64,000 nucleotides of DNA, taken from J095 sp964517605. Lineage in GTDB: Bacteria; Chloroflexota; Anaerolineae; 4572-78; J111. The notes beneath the pieces are model-generated. The model was not told the origin of the DNA and did not search any database. It was given only the letters and a program-made list of their open reading frames with translations. Positions 32,619 through 41,264 of this stretch are shown in pieces (position 1 is the stretch's first letter; each line of letters begins with the position of its first letter). The position numbers and the translations under genes are program-made. The stretch lies in the NCBI GenBank assembly GCA_964517605.1, contig CAZFCE010000020.1, forward strand, positions 33,735 through 97,734. The letters are read 5' to 3'.

Positions 32619-33860
32619 ATGCCGTATCGTTTTTTAATCGGGTGGTGGTTTGGGGTGGCGGCGCTGGCGCTGCTGTCGGCTTGCGCCCCGGCCCCAACCG
32701 TTGCCGGCGCGGCCGGCCCGCCCACCCCCGTGGCCACCGCCCCGGTTTACGCCCCCACCGTTGATGTGGCCAAAGTGATGTCATCGCCGGATTACAGTAT
32801 GCAGGCGTTTTTGTTCTGGCAAACCGAAATTGCCGACCGCGACCTGAAGCTCATTCAGGAGGCCGGCTTTCGCTGGGTAAAACAGGAGTTGCCCTGGCGC
32901 GAACTGGAAGGCGCGGGCAAGGGCCAATGGCAGTGGGCCACCGCCGACCGGATTATGGACCAGATTGACGCGCACCAGCTCAAGGTGATTGCGCGGCTTG
33001 GCTCGCAGCCGGCCTGGGCCGCCGCCTCGGCGCAATTGCCGCAGGTGGCTCCGCCCGATAATCCGCAGGATTTTTACGATTACGTGTACGCCGTCGCCAG
33101 CCGTTACAAAGGCCGCATCGAAGCCTATCAAATTTGGAACGAACCCAACCTGGCCCGCGAATGGGGCGGTCGCCCGCCCAACCCGGTTGAATACACCGCC
33201 CTGCTCAAAACGGCCTACCGGGCCATTAAAGCCGCCGACCCCGCCGCCATTGTCATCAGCGCGGGCATGGCTCCCACCACCCGCAACGATGCCGAGGCCA
33301 TGCCCGACACCTACTTTTTACAGGGCATGTACAACGCCGGAGCCTCGCCCTGGTTTGATGCGTTGGGCGTGCACGCCTCCGGCTACAAAAGCCCGCCCGA
33401 AATTGACCCGGCGGAGGTAGCCGCCACCCCGGAACTCAACAACAACGACAGCGCCTCCGCCGATTTGCGGCGGGTGTACGCCTTTAGGCGGGTAGAGGAT
33501 TTGCGGGCGCTGATGGTGCAAAACGGCGACGCGGCCAAAAAGGTGGTGGTGCTTGAATTTGGCTGGACAATTGACCCGCGCCCCAACTCGCCGTACCACT
33601 GGCACGCCGTTTCGGAAACGCAGCAGGATAAATACTTGCAGCGCGCCTTTCAATACGCCCAACAGCACTGGCAACCGTGGATTGGCGTAATGAACGTGAT
33701 TTACATTGCCAACCCCCGCTGGACGCTGGACGACGAGCAAACCTACTGGTGCGTGGTTTACCCCGGCTACCCGCAACTGCGCACCGCAATGGCGTATTAC
33801 GGGCTGTTAACCATGCCCAAAACGCCGCCGGTAAACCCGGCAGGTAACGCGGCAAAATGA
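32619..33860 (+). CDS. Lipoprotein glycoside hydrolase of clan A (GH39/GH5-like)
   Basis: 413 residues. The signal ends in LLSAC, so Cys22 is probably lipidated, and a Pro/Ala-rich linker leads to a TIM-barrel. The acid/base Glu175 is in QIWNEPN and the nucleophile candidate Glu313 is in VVVLEFGWT, the usual pair of retaining clan-A enzymes. Substrate is unknown (beta-xyloside or other beta-glycoside are the obvious options). The start follows a run of G that may serve as ribosome site. Its stop overlaps the next start as ATGA, so the VTT-domain protein is coupled. Confidence 0.82.
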   Translation: MPYRFLIGWWFGVAALALLSACAPAPTVAGAAGPPTPVATAPVYAPTVDVAKVMSSPDYSMQAFLFWQTEIADRDLKLIQEAGFRWVKQELPWRELEGAGKGQWQWATADRIMDQIDAHQLKVIARLGSQPAWAAASAQLPQVAPPDNPQDFYDYVYAVASRYKGRIEAYQIWNEPNLAREWGGRPPNPVEYTALLKTAYRAIKAADPAAIVISAGMAPTTRNDAEAMPDTYFLQGMYNAGASPWFDALGVHASGYKSPPEIDPAEVAATPELNNNDSASADLRRVYAFRRVEDLRALMVQNGDAAKKVVVLEFGWTIDPRPNSPYHWHAVSETQQDKYLQRAFQYAQQHWQPWIGVMNVIYIANPRWTLDDEQTYWCVVYPGYPQLRTAMAYYGLLTMPKTPPVNPAGNAAK

Positions 33861-34585
33861 TCAAGCCGGATTCGGCGTTTAAAACTAAATGGCTGCCGTG
33901 GCTGGGCGGGCTGCTGGTGATTGGCCTGCTGCTGGCGTTGTGGCCGCTGTTATCAAACCTGGGCGCTAACTCGCAGGCGTTGCGGGCCGGCATTGATCGG
34001 TTTGGCCCGCTGGCCCCGCTGGCATTTTTTGCGCTCAATGTGGCCCAAATTGTGGTTGCGCCGCTGCCGGGCTATCCCATTCAGGTGTTGGGCGGCGTGT
34101 TGTTTGGCTTTTGGTTCGGCTCGTTGATTACCGTGGGCGGCATGGTAACGGGCGGCGTGCTGGCGGCCTGGCTGGGGCGGCGCTTGGGCCGGCCCTGGCT
34201 GGAAAAGCGGCTGGGCGCTGCCGCGCTGCAACACTGGGGCCAGGTTGCGCCCATCAACTCCTTTTGGACGTGGTGGCTCATTCTGCTGCTGCCGGTGGGC
34301 GATATTCCCTACTTTTTGGCCGGCCTCAGCCAGATTCGGCTGGGCGTGCTGGCGCTGGCCATTTTAACCAGCCGGGGCCTGTTTACCCTGCTCATTGTCT
34401 GGCTGGGCGATAGCGTGGTTAACCTGCCGCTCGGCTGGCTGGCGGCGCTGCTGGCCGGCGTTGGCCTGGCGCTGATTGCCGGTTTTAGCCAGGCCCATCG
34501 CCTTGAAGCCTGGGCGCGGGCGCTGGTTTTAAACCGGGCCGCCCGGCCAACTTTACCCCCGGAGCCGGCTCGCCGCGATTTTTAG
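33857..34585 (+). CDS. VTT/DedA-like (TVP38 family) membrane protein
   Basis: 242 residues, about six hydrophobic segments. The core is the VTT-domain pattern APLPGYPIQVLGGVLFG-like (PLPGYPIQVLGG), GGVLAAWLGRRLGR, and a Pro-containing helix LLLPVGDIPYFLAG. Family members are thought to move lipids or small molecules across membranes. It is translationally coupled (ATGA) to the glycoside hydrolase lipoprotein upstream. Role here is not clear. Confidence 0.82.
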   Translation: MIKPDSAFKTKWLPWLGGLLVIGLLLALWPLLSNLGANSQALRAGIDRFGPLAPLAFFALNVAQIVVAPLPGYPIQVLGGVLFGFWFGSLITVGGMVTGGVLAAWLGRRLGRPWLEKRLGAAALQHWGQVAPINSFWTWWLILLLPVGDIPYFLAGLSQIRLGVLALAILTSRGLFTLLIVWLGDSVVNLPLGWLAALLAGVGLALIAGFSQAHRLEAWARALVLNRAARPTLPPEPARRDF

Positions 34586-34608
34586 CCGAATTTTGCCTCT
34601 AAAAACGC

Positions 34609-34638
34609 TTGACACCCCCCTGCCGTTTGTGCTATCCT
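34609..34638 (+). promoter_or_regulatory. Sigma70-type promoter of the metallo-hydrolase
   Basis: TTGACA (34609-34614) and TATCCT (34633-34638) are separated by 18 bases; the start codon is 50 bases further on and GAGG sits 8 bases before it. Confidence 0.8.
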
Positions 34639-34687
34639 TCCCTGTGAAATTTTTACTTAGTTTTTAATTCAAAATGAGGCGTTTTCA

Positions 34688-35527
34688 ATGAGGCGTGAGC
34701 GTGTCTCCGATGACATTTACGTATTCACCAGCGATTTGTACGCGCAAGTTACCGCGTCGGCGGTAGTTACCCGCGAAGGTATTGTGGTAGTTGACACCCT
34801 GCCTTTTCCCACCGAAACCCAGGAAATGATAGATTACCTGGAAGGGTTGGGGGCCGGCCCTATTCGCTACCTGGTTAACACCCACTGGCATGGCGATCAC
34901 ACCAACGGCAATTATCTGTTTGATGATACGGTTGAACTGGTGTGCCACAAACGCTGCCAGGATAATATGCTAAAGTTTGGCGCTCAGGCGCTGTCCGAAT
35001 CTCAGGAAACCAGCCCGCTGCTGGAAGAAGTGGAATTGCGCGTGCCGGCGGTGGTGTTTGACGAGGGCGAACTGGTGCTGCATGTGGGCAGCAAATCGGT
35101 AGAACTGGCCCTGACCCCCGGCCACACCCTGGATTCCACGGTGGCTTATGTGCGCGAGGACAAAGTGCTGCTGGCCGCCGATACGGTAATGCCCGTGCCC
35201 TATTTTGTGTGGGGCGACCGCCACCTGTTCCGCCAATCGCTGGAGTTTGTAAAACAGTACAACCTGGAAAGCATTGTGCAGGGCCACGGCGAAGTGCTGC
35301 TGCGCGGCGAAATCCCCAACGCGCTTGATTCCAGCATTCGCTACCTGAAGGCGCTGGAAGAAAAAGTGGCCAAAATTGTGGAGCAGGGGCAGAGCAAATC
35401 CCTGGTTGACCGGATTACCATTGATTCCTGTGGCAAAAGCCGCATTCCGTTAAACGGGCTGGTGCAGGATTTGCACCGGGCCAACGCTTATTTGCTGTAC
35501 GATGAGTTTACCAACAACAAGAAATAA
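34688..35527 (+). CDS. Metallo-beta-lactamase-fold hydrolase
   Basis: 279 residues. Metal motif H66-x-H68-x-D70-H71 (THWHGDHTNGN), GHTLDST, ADTVMP and QGHGEV give a complete two-metal site. No signal peptide, so it acts in the cytoplasm. The fold covers lactonases, glyoxalase II-like thioesterases and others; the sequence does not decide. A C-terminal extension of about 50 residues follows the core. It is monocistronic between its own promoter and a terminator. It is not closely similar to the MBL half of the esterase fusion. Confidence 0.85.
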   Translation: MRRERVSDDIYVFTSDLYAQVTASAVVTREGIVVVDTLPFPTETQEMIDYLEGLGAGPIRYLVNTHWHGDHTNGNYLFDDTVELVCHKRCQDNMLKFGAQALSESQETSPLLEEVELRVPAVVFDEGELVLHVGSKSVELALTPGHTLDSTVAYVREDKVLLAADTVMPVPYFVWGDRHLFRQSLEFVKQYNLESIVQGHGEVLLRGEIPNALDSSIRYLKALEEKVAKIVEQGQSKSLVDRITIDSCGKSRIPLNGLVQDLHRANAYLLYDEFTNNKK

Positions 35528-35550
35528 GCCCGGCTTTTTTACGCTAAATA

Positions 35551-35579
35551 AAATGAGGGCCAACCGGCCCTCGTTTTTT
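35551..35579. terminator. Bidirectional rho-independent terminator
   Basis: GAGGGCC and GGCCCTC around AACC, with A-tract before and T6 after, between the convergent metallo-hydrolase and murA. Confidence 0.88.
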
Positions 35580-35592
35580 ATTCTTGGTGATG

Positions 35593-36879
35593 TTACTCTT
35601 TTAACCGCGTGATTTTTGCGCCCAACGCCAGCAGCTTGGCCTCGATGTTTTCGTATCCCCGGTCAATCTGGCCAATGTTGCGGATAACGGTGGTGCCGTC
35701 GGCGCAGAGGGCGGCAATCAGCAGGGCAATCCCGGCGCGAATATCCGGGCTGGAGATGCCCTGTTTTTCGCCGCGCAGGGTGCTTGGCCCCTGCACCAGC
35801 GCCCGGTGCGGATCGCACAGCACAATCCGCGCGCCCATGTTAATCAGCCGGTCTACAAAAAACAGGCGGCTTTCGTACATTTTTTCGTGGAACAGCACCG
35901 TGCCGGTGGCTTGCGTGGCTGCCACCAGCGTTACGCTCATCATATCCGCCGGAAAACCGGGCCACGGCGCGTCATCAATTTTGGGGATGGCGTCGCCAAT
36001 ATCGGGCATAATGGCCAGCAGTTGTTTGTCGGGCAAAAACAAATCGTTGCCCCGGATTTCCGGTTTAATGCCCAGCCGCTCGTACACCATCAGCGTCATC
36101 CGCAAATGCTCCGGCGAGGCGTTTTTAATCAAAATTTCGCCTTCCGTTACCGCTGAGAGGGCCATAAAGCTGCCCACTTCCAGGTAATCGGCGCTGAGAG
36201 TAAACTCCGCGCCGCCCAACGCGCTAACCCCGCGAATGGTGAGCACGTTAGAGCCGGTGCCTTCGATGCTGGCACCCATTTTTATCAGCAATTGGCACAA
36301 ATCCTGCACGTGCGGCTCCGAGGCGGCATTACGGATAATGGTGACGCCTTCGGCCAGCACGGCAGCCAGAATGGCGTTTTCGGTGCCGGTAACACTGGCT
36401 TCATCCAGCAAAATATCCTGGCCGCGCAGCCGTTTGGCCTCAAGCACAAAATTGCCGTTGTATTTAAAGGTAGCGCCCAGGGCTTGCAGGGCCATAATGT
36501 GCGTGTCTACCCGCCGCCGGCCAATCTGGTCGCCGCCGGGTTGGGCCAGCTCAACCTTGCCCAGCCGCGCCAGCAGAGACCCCATCAACACCAGCGCCCC
36601 GCGAATTTTGGCAAACCGGGCCGGGTTGGGCGTGGTGGTGCGGATTTGGCCGGCGCGCAGGGTTACGTTGTGGTCATCGTGAAGGGTGACTTCTACCCCC
36701 AAATCCTCAACAATGGCCAGCATGGTGCGCACGTCGCCAATGTTGGGCAGGTTGTGCAGCGTTACCGGCTGGTCGGTGAGCAGGGCGGCGGCTATCAGCG
36801 GAAAGGCGGCGTTTTTATTGCCGCTGGGCGTTACTTCGCCGCATAACGGCGCTTTTCCTTCGATGATGAATGATTCCAT
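35593..36879 (-). CDS. murA: UDP-N-acetylglucosamine 1-carboxyvinyltransferase MurA, Asp variant
   Basis: 428 residues, full length. First committed step of peptidoglycan synthesis: transfer of enolpyruvate from PEP to UDP-GlcNAc in the cytoplasm. Lys22-Asn23 (SGNKNAA) is present. The mobile loop reads AQPGGDQIGRRRVD, so the residue that is Cys115 in Escherichia coli is Asp117 here. Cys-to-Asp MurA enzymes are active and resist fosfomycin, which alkylates that cysteine. The SAM hydrolase gene lies 50 bases upstream in the same direction. Confidence 0.96.
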   Translation of the reverse strand: MESFIIEGKAPLCGEVTPSGNKNAAFPLIAAALLTDQPVTLHNLPNIGDVRTMLAIVEDLGVEVTLHDDHNVTLRAGQIRTTTPNPARFAKIRGALVLMGSLLARLGKVELAQPGGDQIGRRRVDTHIMALQALGATFKYNGNFVLEAKRLRGQDILLDEASVTGTENAILAAVLAEGVTIIRNAASEPHVQDLCQLLIKMGASIEGTGSNVLTIRGVSALGGAEFTLSADYLEVGSFMALSAVTEGEILIKNASPEHLRMTLMVYERLGIKPEIRGNDLFLPDKQLLAIMPDIGDAIPKIDDAPWPGFPADMMSVTLVAATQATGTVLFHEKMYESRLFFVDRLINMGARIVLCDPHRALVQGPSTLRGEKQGISSPDIRAGIALLIAALCADGTTVIRNIGQIDRGYENIEAKLLALGAKITRLKE

Positions 36880-36929
36880 AAGCGTTTACCCGTTGAATGA
36901 AAATTTGTCCTGTGCGCCAGTATAAATGA

Positions 36930-37703
36930 TTAGCCGCTAACCTGCACCACATCGCCCGGTCGCAAAGCTAACGCCTGGGCGGCGTTTCCGTTTCGGATAG
37001 CCAATTCAATATGATTCCGGCTGCTGCCCACGTAAGCCAGCAGGTCGCCGGGGGCGGCATCGGCAAAGGTGCGCTTTAGCCCGGCAATCACCGTGTGGCC
37101 CACCGTAACGGTAAAAGCCGCCGGGTTGGGCGCATCGGCGGCGGTGAGGCTCAGCACCACATTGCCAAAGTGGTCAACGTGGATAACGCGGCCAAAGCCG
37201 GGGCCGGGCGGGGCCAGCATCTCCAGCCGGACTAAATCGGTTATCGCCGGGCCAAGTTCGGCCAGCGGGATGCCGTTGGCCAGATGCGCCGCCGCCGGAG
37301 CGAAAATATCGCGCCCGTGAAAGGTAGCGCCGGGGTTGGGCAGCCGGTAGCGCGGGTTTTCCAGCGTTACGGCCTCCAGAATTTGGGTGGCGTTGAGCGC
37401 CAGGCTGAACACACCGTTATCCGGCCCCACCAGCAGGCCCAACGGCGTGCGAATGGCCACGGCGCGGCGCTCGCTGCCCACGCCGGGGTCAACCACCACG
37501 CAATGAACCGCGTGCGGCGGGTAGTAGCCAAATGTCTGGTACAGCACAAACGCGCCGGTTGCAATTTGTTGCGGCGGGATTTGGTGCGACAGGTGCGAAA
37601 TGGATGCCGCCGGGCAAATGCCCCAAATTACGCCTTCCATTGCGCCCACGTAGCCGTCGCTGCGGCCAAAATCGGTGGTGAGGGTGATAATCGGGCGGTG
37701 CAA
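36930..37703 (-). CDS. SAM hydrolase (SAM hydroxide adenosyltransferase, DUF62 family)
   Basis: 257 residues. Motifs TLTTDFGRSDGYVGAM, VVDPGVGSERR, GPDNGVFS and FHGRDIFAPAAAHLA identify the family that includes fluorinase, chlorinase and the common SAM-hydrolysing enzyme giving adenosine and methionine. The ordinary hydrolase is by far the likeliest, as the longer fluorinase-specific loop is not seen. Heptad repeats start 15 bases before its ATG. It may be cotranscribed with murA. Confidence 0.88.
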   Translation of the reverse strand: MHRPIITLTTDFGRSDGYVGAMEGVIWGICPAASISHLSHQIPPQQIATGAFVLYQTFGYYPPHAVHCVVVDPGVGSERRAVAIRTPLGLLVGPDNGVFSLALNATQILEAVTLENPRYRLPNPGATFHGRDIFAPAAAHLANGIPLAELGPAITDLVRLEMLAPPGPGFGRVIHVDHFGNVVLSLTAADAPNPAAFTVTVGHTVIAGLKRTFADAAPGDLLAYVGSSRNHIELAIRNGNAAQALALRPGDVVQVSG

Positions 37704-37717
37704 AGTGCGCTCCTTGA

Positions 37718-37801
37718 GAATGACGAGTTACGAATTACGAATGACGAATTACGAACTACGAATTGCGAATGACGAATTGCGAATGACGAATTGCGAATGA
37801 C
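37718..37801. repeat. Twelve tandem heptads, GAATGAC/GAATTGC type
   Basis: Twelve consecutive 7-base units starting with GAATGAC at 37718 and ending with GAATGAC at 37801. Variation is confined to positions 3-6. It sits directly upstream of the SAM hydrolase start. Confidence 0.95.
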
Positions 37802-37835
37802 GACGCCTATTGGCTCATAGTTAGAACAAGTGTTA

Positions 37836-37884
37836 AAGTGACCGGCACTTATCGCTACCGGAAAAACCAAAGTGCCGGTCACTT
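37836..37884. terminator. Perfect 15-bp inverted repeat downstream of the epimerase gene
   Basis: AAGTGACCGGCACTT and AAGTGCCGGTCACTT pair perfectly around 19 bases, about 40 bases past the epimerase stop on the minus strand. No clear T-tract; may be a terminator or a protein-binding palindrome. Confidence 0.5.
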
Positions 37885-37921
37885 GTACTTAAATGATCCC
37901 GCCTATTTTGGTGGGTGTCTT

Positions 37922-39010
37922 TTAATAACCGGCGGCGGCCAGTTTTTGCTCGTCAACGGCAATGTCGGCCAGCCGGTCCAAATCAATGTAACCGTTTTCA
38001 ATTTCGATGGGCCGGTTAACAATATCATCCTTTATTTTCAGGAAAAAGCTCAATTCCGAAGGATGATTCACCCCGGCTAGCCCGGCAAAAATGGCGGCGC
38101 GGACCGTGCCAATGGTAGAACTGGCCTGCGAGCCGACCATTACGCCTTTGCCGCGCTGCTGCGCCGCCGCCAGCATGTGCCGCGATTGGGTGTAGCCGGT
38201 GCGGGCGGTTTTGATGTTTAAAATATCAAAGGTATCAAAATAAAGTTCGCGGGTCAGGTCGCGGGGGGTAAAGGCGCTGTCATCGGCAATGAGCGGCAAA
38301 ATATTGGCGGCCCGCAACTCCGCCCGCGCCGCAATCAGTTCAACCGGCAGCGGCTCTTCTACGTACAGCAGGCCCAATTCGGCCAGTTGCGCCAGTTGCT
38401 GCCGGGCCTCGGCGGGGAGCAAGCCCTCGTTGGCGTCGGCGTACAGGCTCAAATCGGCTCCGGCAAATTCGGCCTGGAGTTGCCGGATAAAGGCCACATC
38501 GTGGGCAAAATTGCGGCCCACCTTTACCTTGAGCACGCGCACGCCGCGCTCGTACACGCTGCGGGCTTCGGCCAGCATTACGTCCGGCCCGGCAATGCCC
38601 AAAATGTACGAAACTTTTATGCGGCGTTGCGGCGGATTTAAGTACGCCAGCAGGGTTTGCCCCTGCGCGGCAGCCTGCGCCTCGTGCAGGCAAATATCAA
38701 CAGCGCCTTTGGCGGTGTGATTGTTGGCAATCACCGCCAGCGCGCGGTGGATGGCCTCGGTTTCAAAAATGTCCAGCCCCATCAGGCGCGGGGCCAGGTG
38801 CTTTTGGATAATCACCTGCACCGATTCCGGCGTTTCGCCGTAAATGGTGGGGCGGGGCGGGGCTTCGGCCACGCCAACGTGCCCGGTATCGGTGATGAGC
38901 CGCACCAGCACGTGTTCTACCGCGTCCATGTGGCTGGCTTTGCCCCAACTGAGCGCGCCGGCCATAGGTAATTTAAACGGAATGGTCTGTATCTGTGTAA
39001 TTTTGGGCAT
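37922..39010 (-). CDS. Enolase-superfamily enzyme, dipeptide epimerase/muconate cycloisomerase type
   Basis: 362 residues. Capping domain to about 125, then the barrel with both general-base lysines and three metal ligands of the MLE subgroup: Lys161 and Lys163 (LKVKVG), Asp192 (YADANEG), Glu218 (VEEP), Asp243 (ADDSAF), Lys267 (LNIKTAR). Dipeptide epimerase is the commonest function with this pattern; o-succinylbenzoate synthase and cycloisomerase are alternatives. It lies 19 bases behind the P-loop gene and is likely cotranscribed. Confidence 0.88.
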   Translation of the reverse strand: MPKITQIQTIPFKLPMAGALSWGKASHMDAVEHVLVRLITDTGHVGVAEAPPRPTIYGETPESVQVIIQKHLAPRLMGLDIFETEAIHRALAVIANNHTAKGAVDICLHEAQAAAQGQTLLAYLNPPQRRIKVSYILGIAGPDVMLAEARSVYERGVRVLKVKVGRNFAHDVAFIRQLQAEFAGADLSLYADANEGLLPAEARQQLAQLAELGLLYVEEPLPVELIAARAELRAANILPLIADDSAFTPRDLTRELYFDTFDILNIKTARTGYTQSRHMLAAAQQRGKGVMVGSQASSTIGTVRAAIFAGLAGVNHPSELSFFLKIKDDIVNRPIEIENGYIDLDRLADIAVDEQKLAAAGY

Positions 39011-39029
39011 AATCGGGTTTATTAATGGG

Positions 39030-39851
39030 CTACCGGCTTTGGGTAAGCCACTGATTTACTTGCGCGGCAATATCGCCGGCTGGCTGCTGCGAGGTGTCAA
39101 CCACCAAAAGTTGCTTTGGGGGCAGGGCGCGGGCTAAATGCACTCGCGCCGCCCGTGAGTCGTAGTTGCGGCGCTCCTCAACAATGATGGTTGCTTTTTT
39201 CACCACGTCATCCGTGGTGCGGCCATTGGCGCGGGCAAAATGGGCAATCTGGTGCAATTCTTCGTCAGGGAATACGGCGTCAATATTATTAATTGACATG
39301 AGCGCCGCCACAAAATCCTGCCCTGCCGCCGCGTTGGGCAGGCTAATCTGGTCAAAGGCGTCGCCCCGGAAAAGCAGCCGGTTGAGCCGCACCATGTCGG
39401 GCGCATCAAGCACCACAAACCGGGCCAGCGGCAAGTAGCGGGTGGCGTGTTTTACTTCGTCCAGACCGCGCAGGCCATCAAAAATAATAATGTCATCGGG
39501 GCGGGCCAGCCGGGCCGATAACTGGCTAAGCGCGTAGGCCATGCCGCCTTCAAATTTTTCACGGTACCGGGCGGTGTACTCAAACCGTTTGAGCCGGTCG
39601 GTAACGGGCTGGGGCGGCTGGTCGTCGTCAAGTTGCAGCGAGGTGATGATGATGGCGTCGGTGAGTTCGCGGCGGTTGGGCAGTAAGGTGAAGGGGAGGT
39701 GAAGCTGGTCAAGCACCGTTGATTTGCCCACGCCGGTTAACCCCACCATAATTACCAGCGGCAATGCGGCGAGCGGGGTGAAGCCGGGCGGCAATTGTTC
39801 TTTTTGGGGATTAAATACCAGCGCATCGGTTAAAAAATTCATAGGGCGCAT
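39030..39851 (-). CDS. P-loop NTPase, kinase-like
   Basis: 273 residues. Walker A is MVGLTGVGKST (about 35-45), and a hydrophobic strand ending in Asp (DDIIIFDGLRGLD) is a Walker B candidate. The rest looks like a small-molecule kinase or nucleotide-dependent regulator, with lid-like basic residues (RLNRLLFRGD, EERRNYDSRAAR). I do not recognise a named family. Start ATG 39851 has AAGGG 5 bases upstream. It precedes the epimerase by 19 bases, and the two may act in one pathway. Confidence 0.65.
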   Translation of the reverse strand: MRPMNFLTDALVFNPQKEQLPPGFTPLAALPLVIMVGLTGVGKSTVLDQLHLPFTLLPNRRELTDAIIITSLQLDDDQPPQPVTDRLKRFEYTARYREKFEGGMAYALSQLSARLARPDDIIIFDGLRGLDEVKHATRYLPLARFVVLDAPDMVRLNRLLFRGDAFDQISLPNAAAGQDFVAALMSINNIDAVFPDEELHQIAHFARANGRTTDDVVKKATIIVEERRNYDSRAARVHLARALPPKQLLVVDTSQQPAGDIAAQVNQWLTQSR

Positions 39852-39886
39852 TCTACCCTTAACGGGGGGGCTTTGTCAATTGCTGT

Positions 39887-39915
39887 TTGCCCCGCCTCTT
39901 TATCCGTGCTACAAT
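39887..39915 (+). promoter_or_regulatory. Promoter of the S41 protease gene
   Basis: TTGCCC (39887-39892), 17 bases, TACAAT (39910-39915), 42 bases before the ATG at 39957. Confidence 0.55.
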
Positions 39916-39956
39916 TTGAATTTGATTCTTGAGCCGGGACGATTTGGGACGATGGT

Positions 39957-41156
39957 ATGCAAACATTCCTGAAAATTATAACCACCATTCTGGTGGCGCT
40001 GGTGATTTTTACGGGCGGCGTGGGCGCCGGTTTTGTGGTGCGCGATTATTGGCAAAACGACCAGCCGCCCGTTACCGCCGACCGGGATTTGGCGTTGTAC
40101 TGGGAAGTGTGGAACCGGGTGCGCGAACAGTTTTACGGTGGCGTGCCCACTACCACTAACACCACCTACGGCGCAATCAAAGGCTCACTGGCCACGCTGA
40201 ACGATCCGTACACCGTTTTTTTGGAGCCCGAACCGGCGGCCCAGGAAAAAGCTCAGCTTGAGGGGCAATTTGGCGGCATTGGCGCGTATGTGCAGCAGAA
40301 CGAAGCCGGTGAAATTGTGTTGAATCCCATGCCCGGCCAGGCCGCCGACAAAGCCGGACTGAAAAAAGACGATATTTTGCTGGCCATTGACGACACCAAA
40401 ATCACCCCGGAAATGACGATTGATGCGGTGGTGAAGCTGGTTCGGGGCGAGGTGGGTACCGAGGTGGTGCTGCTGGTGAAACGGGCGGGCGCTGCCGAGC
40501 CGGTGAAAGTGGCAATTGTGCGGGCCGTCATCGAAACGCCCAGCGTTACCTGGCATGTGGTGGATAACGCCCCCCAAATTGGCTACATTCAACTGACCGC
40601 CTTCACCGAGCGCAGCAACGCCGAATTGCTGGCCGCTTTTGATGAACTGGCGCAAAAAAAGGTAGAATCCTACATTTTTGATTTGCGCGGCAACGGCGGT
40701 GGGCTGCTGGAGGCGGCGGTAGATGTGGCCAGCCAGTTTTTACGCGACGGGGTGGTGGTTAAAGAGAGCCGTCAAAATGAAGGCGAACGCGCCTACAATG
40801 TGCGCGGCGGCGGCAAAGTGCTCGACCAGCCGGTAGTGCTGCTGGTTAACGGCGGCACCGCCAGCGCCAGCGAAATTGTGGCCGGGGCGTTGCACGATCA
40901 CCACCGGGTCACGCTGGTTGGCGAAAAAACCTACGGCAAAGGCAGCGTGCAGCTTATCTACGAATTGTCGGACCGTTCCCGGCTGCACGTAACCGTGGCC
41001 AAATGGTTTACGCCCGCTGGCAGCCTGATTGACGGCATCGGCCTTAAACCGGATGTTGAGGTGCTGTTCACCGACGACGACCACGCCAAAAACCGCGATC
41101 CGCAACTGGAACGCGCCATCAGCTTTTTACAAAATAAAGAGTACGCCAAAAAATAA
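39957..41156 (+). CDS. Carboxyl-terminal processing protease (S41 family, CtpA-like)
   Basis: 399 residues. One N-terminal membrane anchor (about 6-28), a PDZ domain (about 95-185; GQFGGIGAYV, PGQAADKAGLKKDDILLAID), and the S41 core with catalytic Ser in NGGTASASEIVAG and Lys in EKTYGKGSVQ. It acts outside the membrane and trims or degrades envelope proteins from their C-terminus. The ATG at 39952 is out of frame and stops after six codons, so 39957 is the start. A gap of about 110 bases without visible features separates it from smpB. Confidence 0.93.
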   Translation: MQTFLKIITTILVALVIFTGGVGAGFVVRDYWQNDQPPVTADRDLALYWEVWNRVREQFYGGVPTTTNTTYGAIKGSLATLNDPYTVFLEPEPAAQEKAQLEGQFGGIGAYVQQNEAGEIVLNPMPGQAADKAGLKKDDILLAIDDTKITPEMTIDAVVKLVRGEVGTEVVLLVKRAGAAEPVKVAIVRAVIETPSVTWHVVDNAPQIGYIQLTAFTERSNAELLAAFDELAQKKVESYIFDLRGNGGGLLEAAVDVASQFLRDGVVVKESRQNEGERAYNVRGGGKVLDQPVVLLVNGGTASASEIVAGALHDHHRVTLVGEKTYGKGSVQLIYELSDRSRLHVTVAKWFTPAGSLIDGIGLKPDVEVLFTDDDHAKNRDPQLERAISFLQNKEYAKK

Positions 41157-41264
41157 ACCCCAAAACGGGAGCAACCCAGCGAGTAACCGCGCCGGTTTAT
41201 AAACCTATATCAATCCAGCCGCAACGTTGCGGCTTACATTTACCGCATATCCCAAACACTTGCC

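Noticed and set aside
36930..37703. Fluorinase or chlorinase
   Set aside because: The family motifs are shared with the far commoner SAM hydrolases and I see no halide-specific insertion; there is no halometabolite gene nearby.
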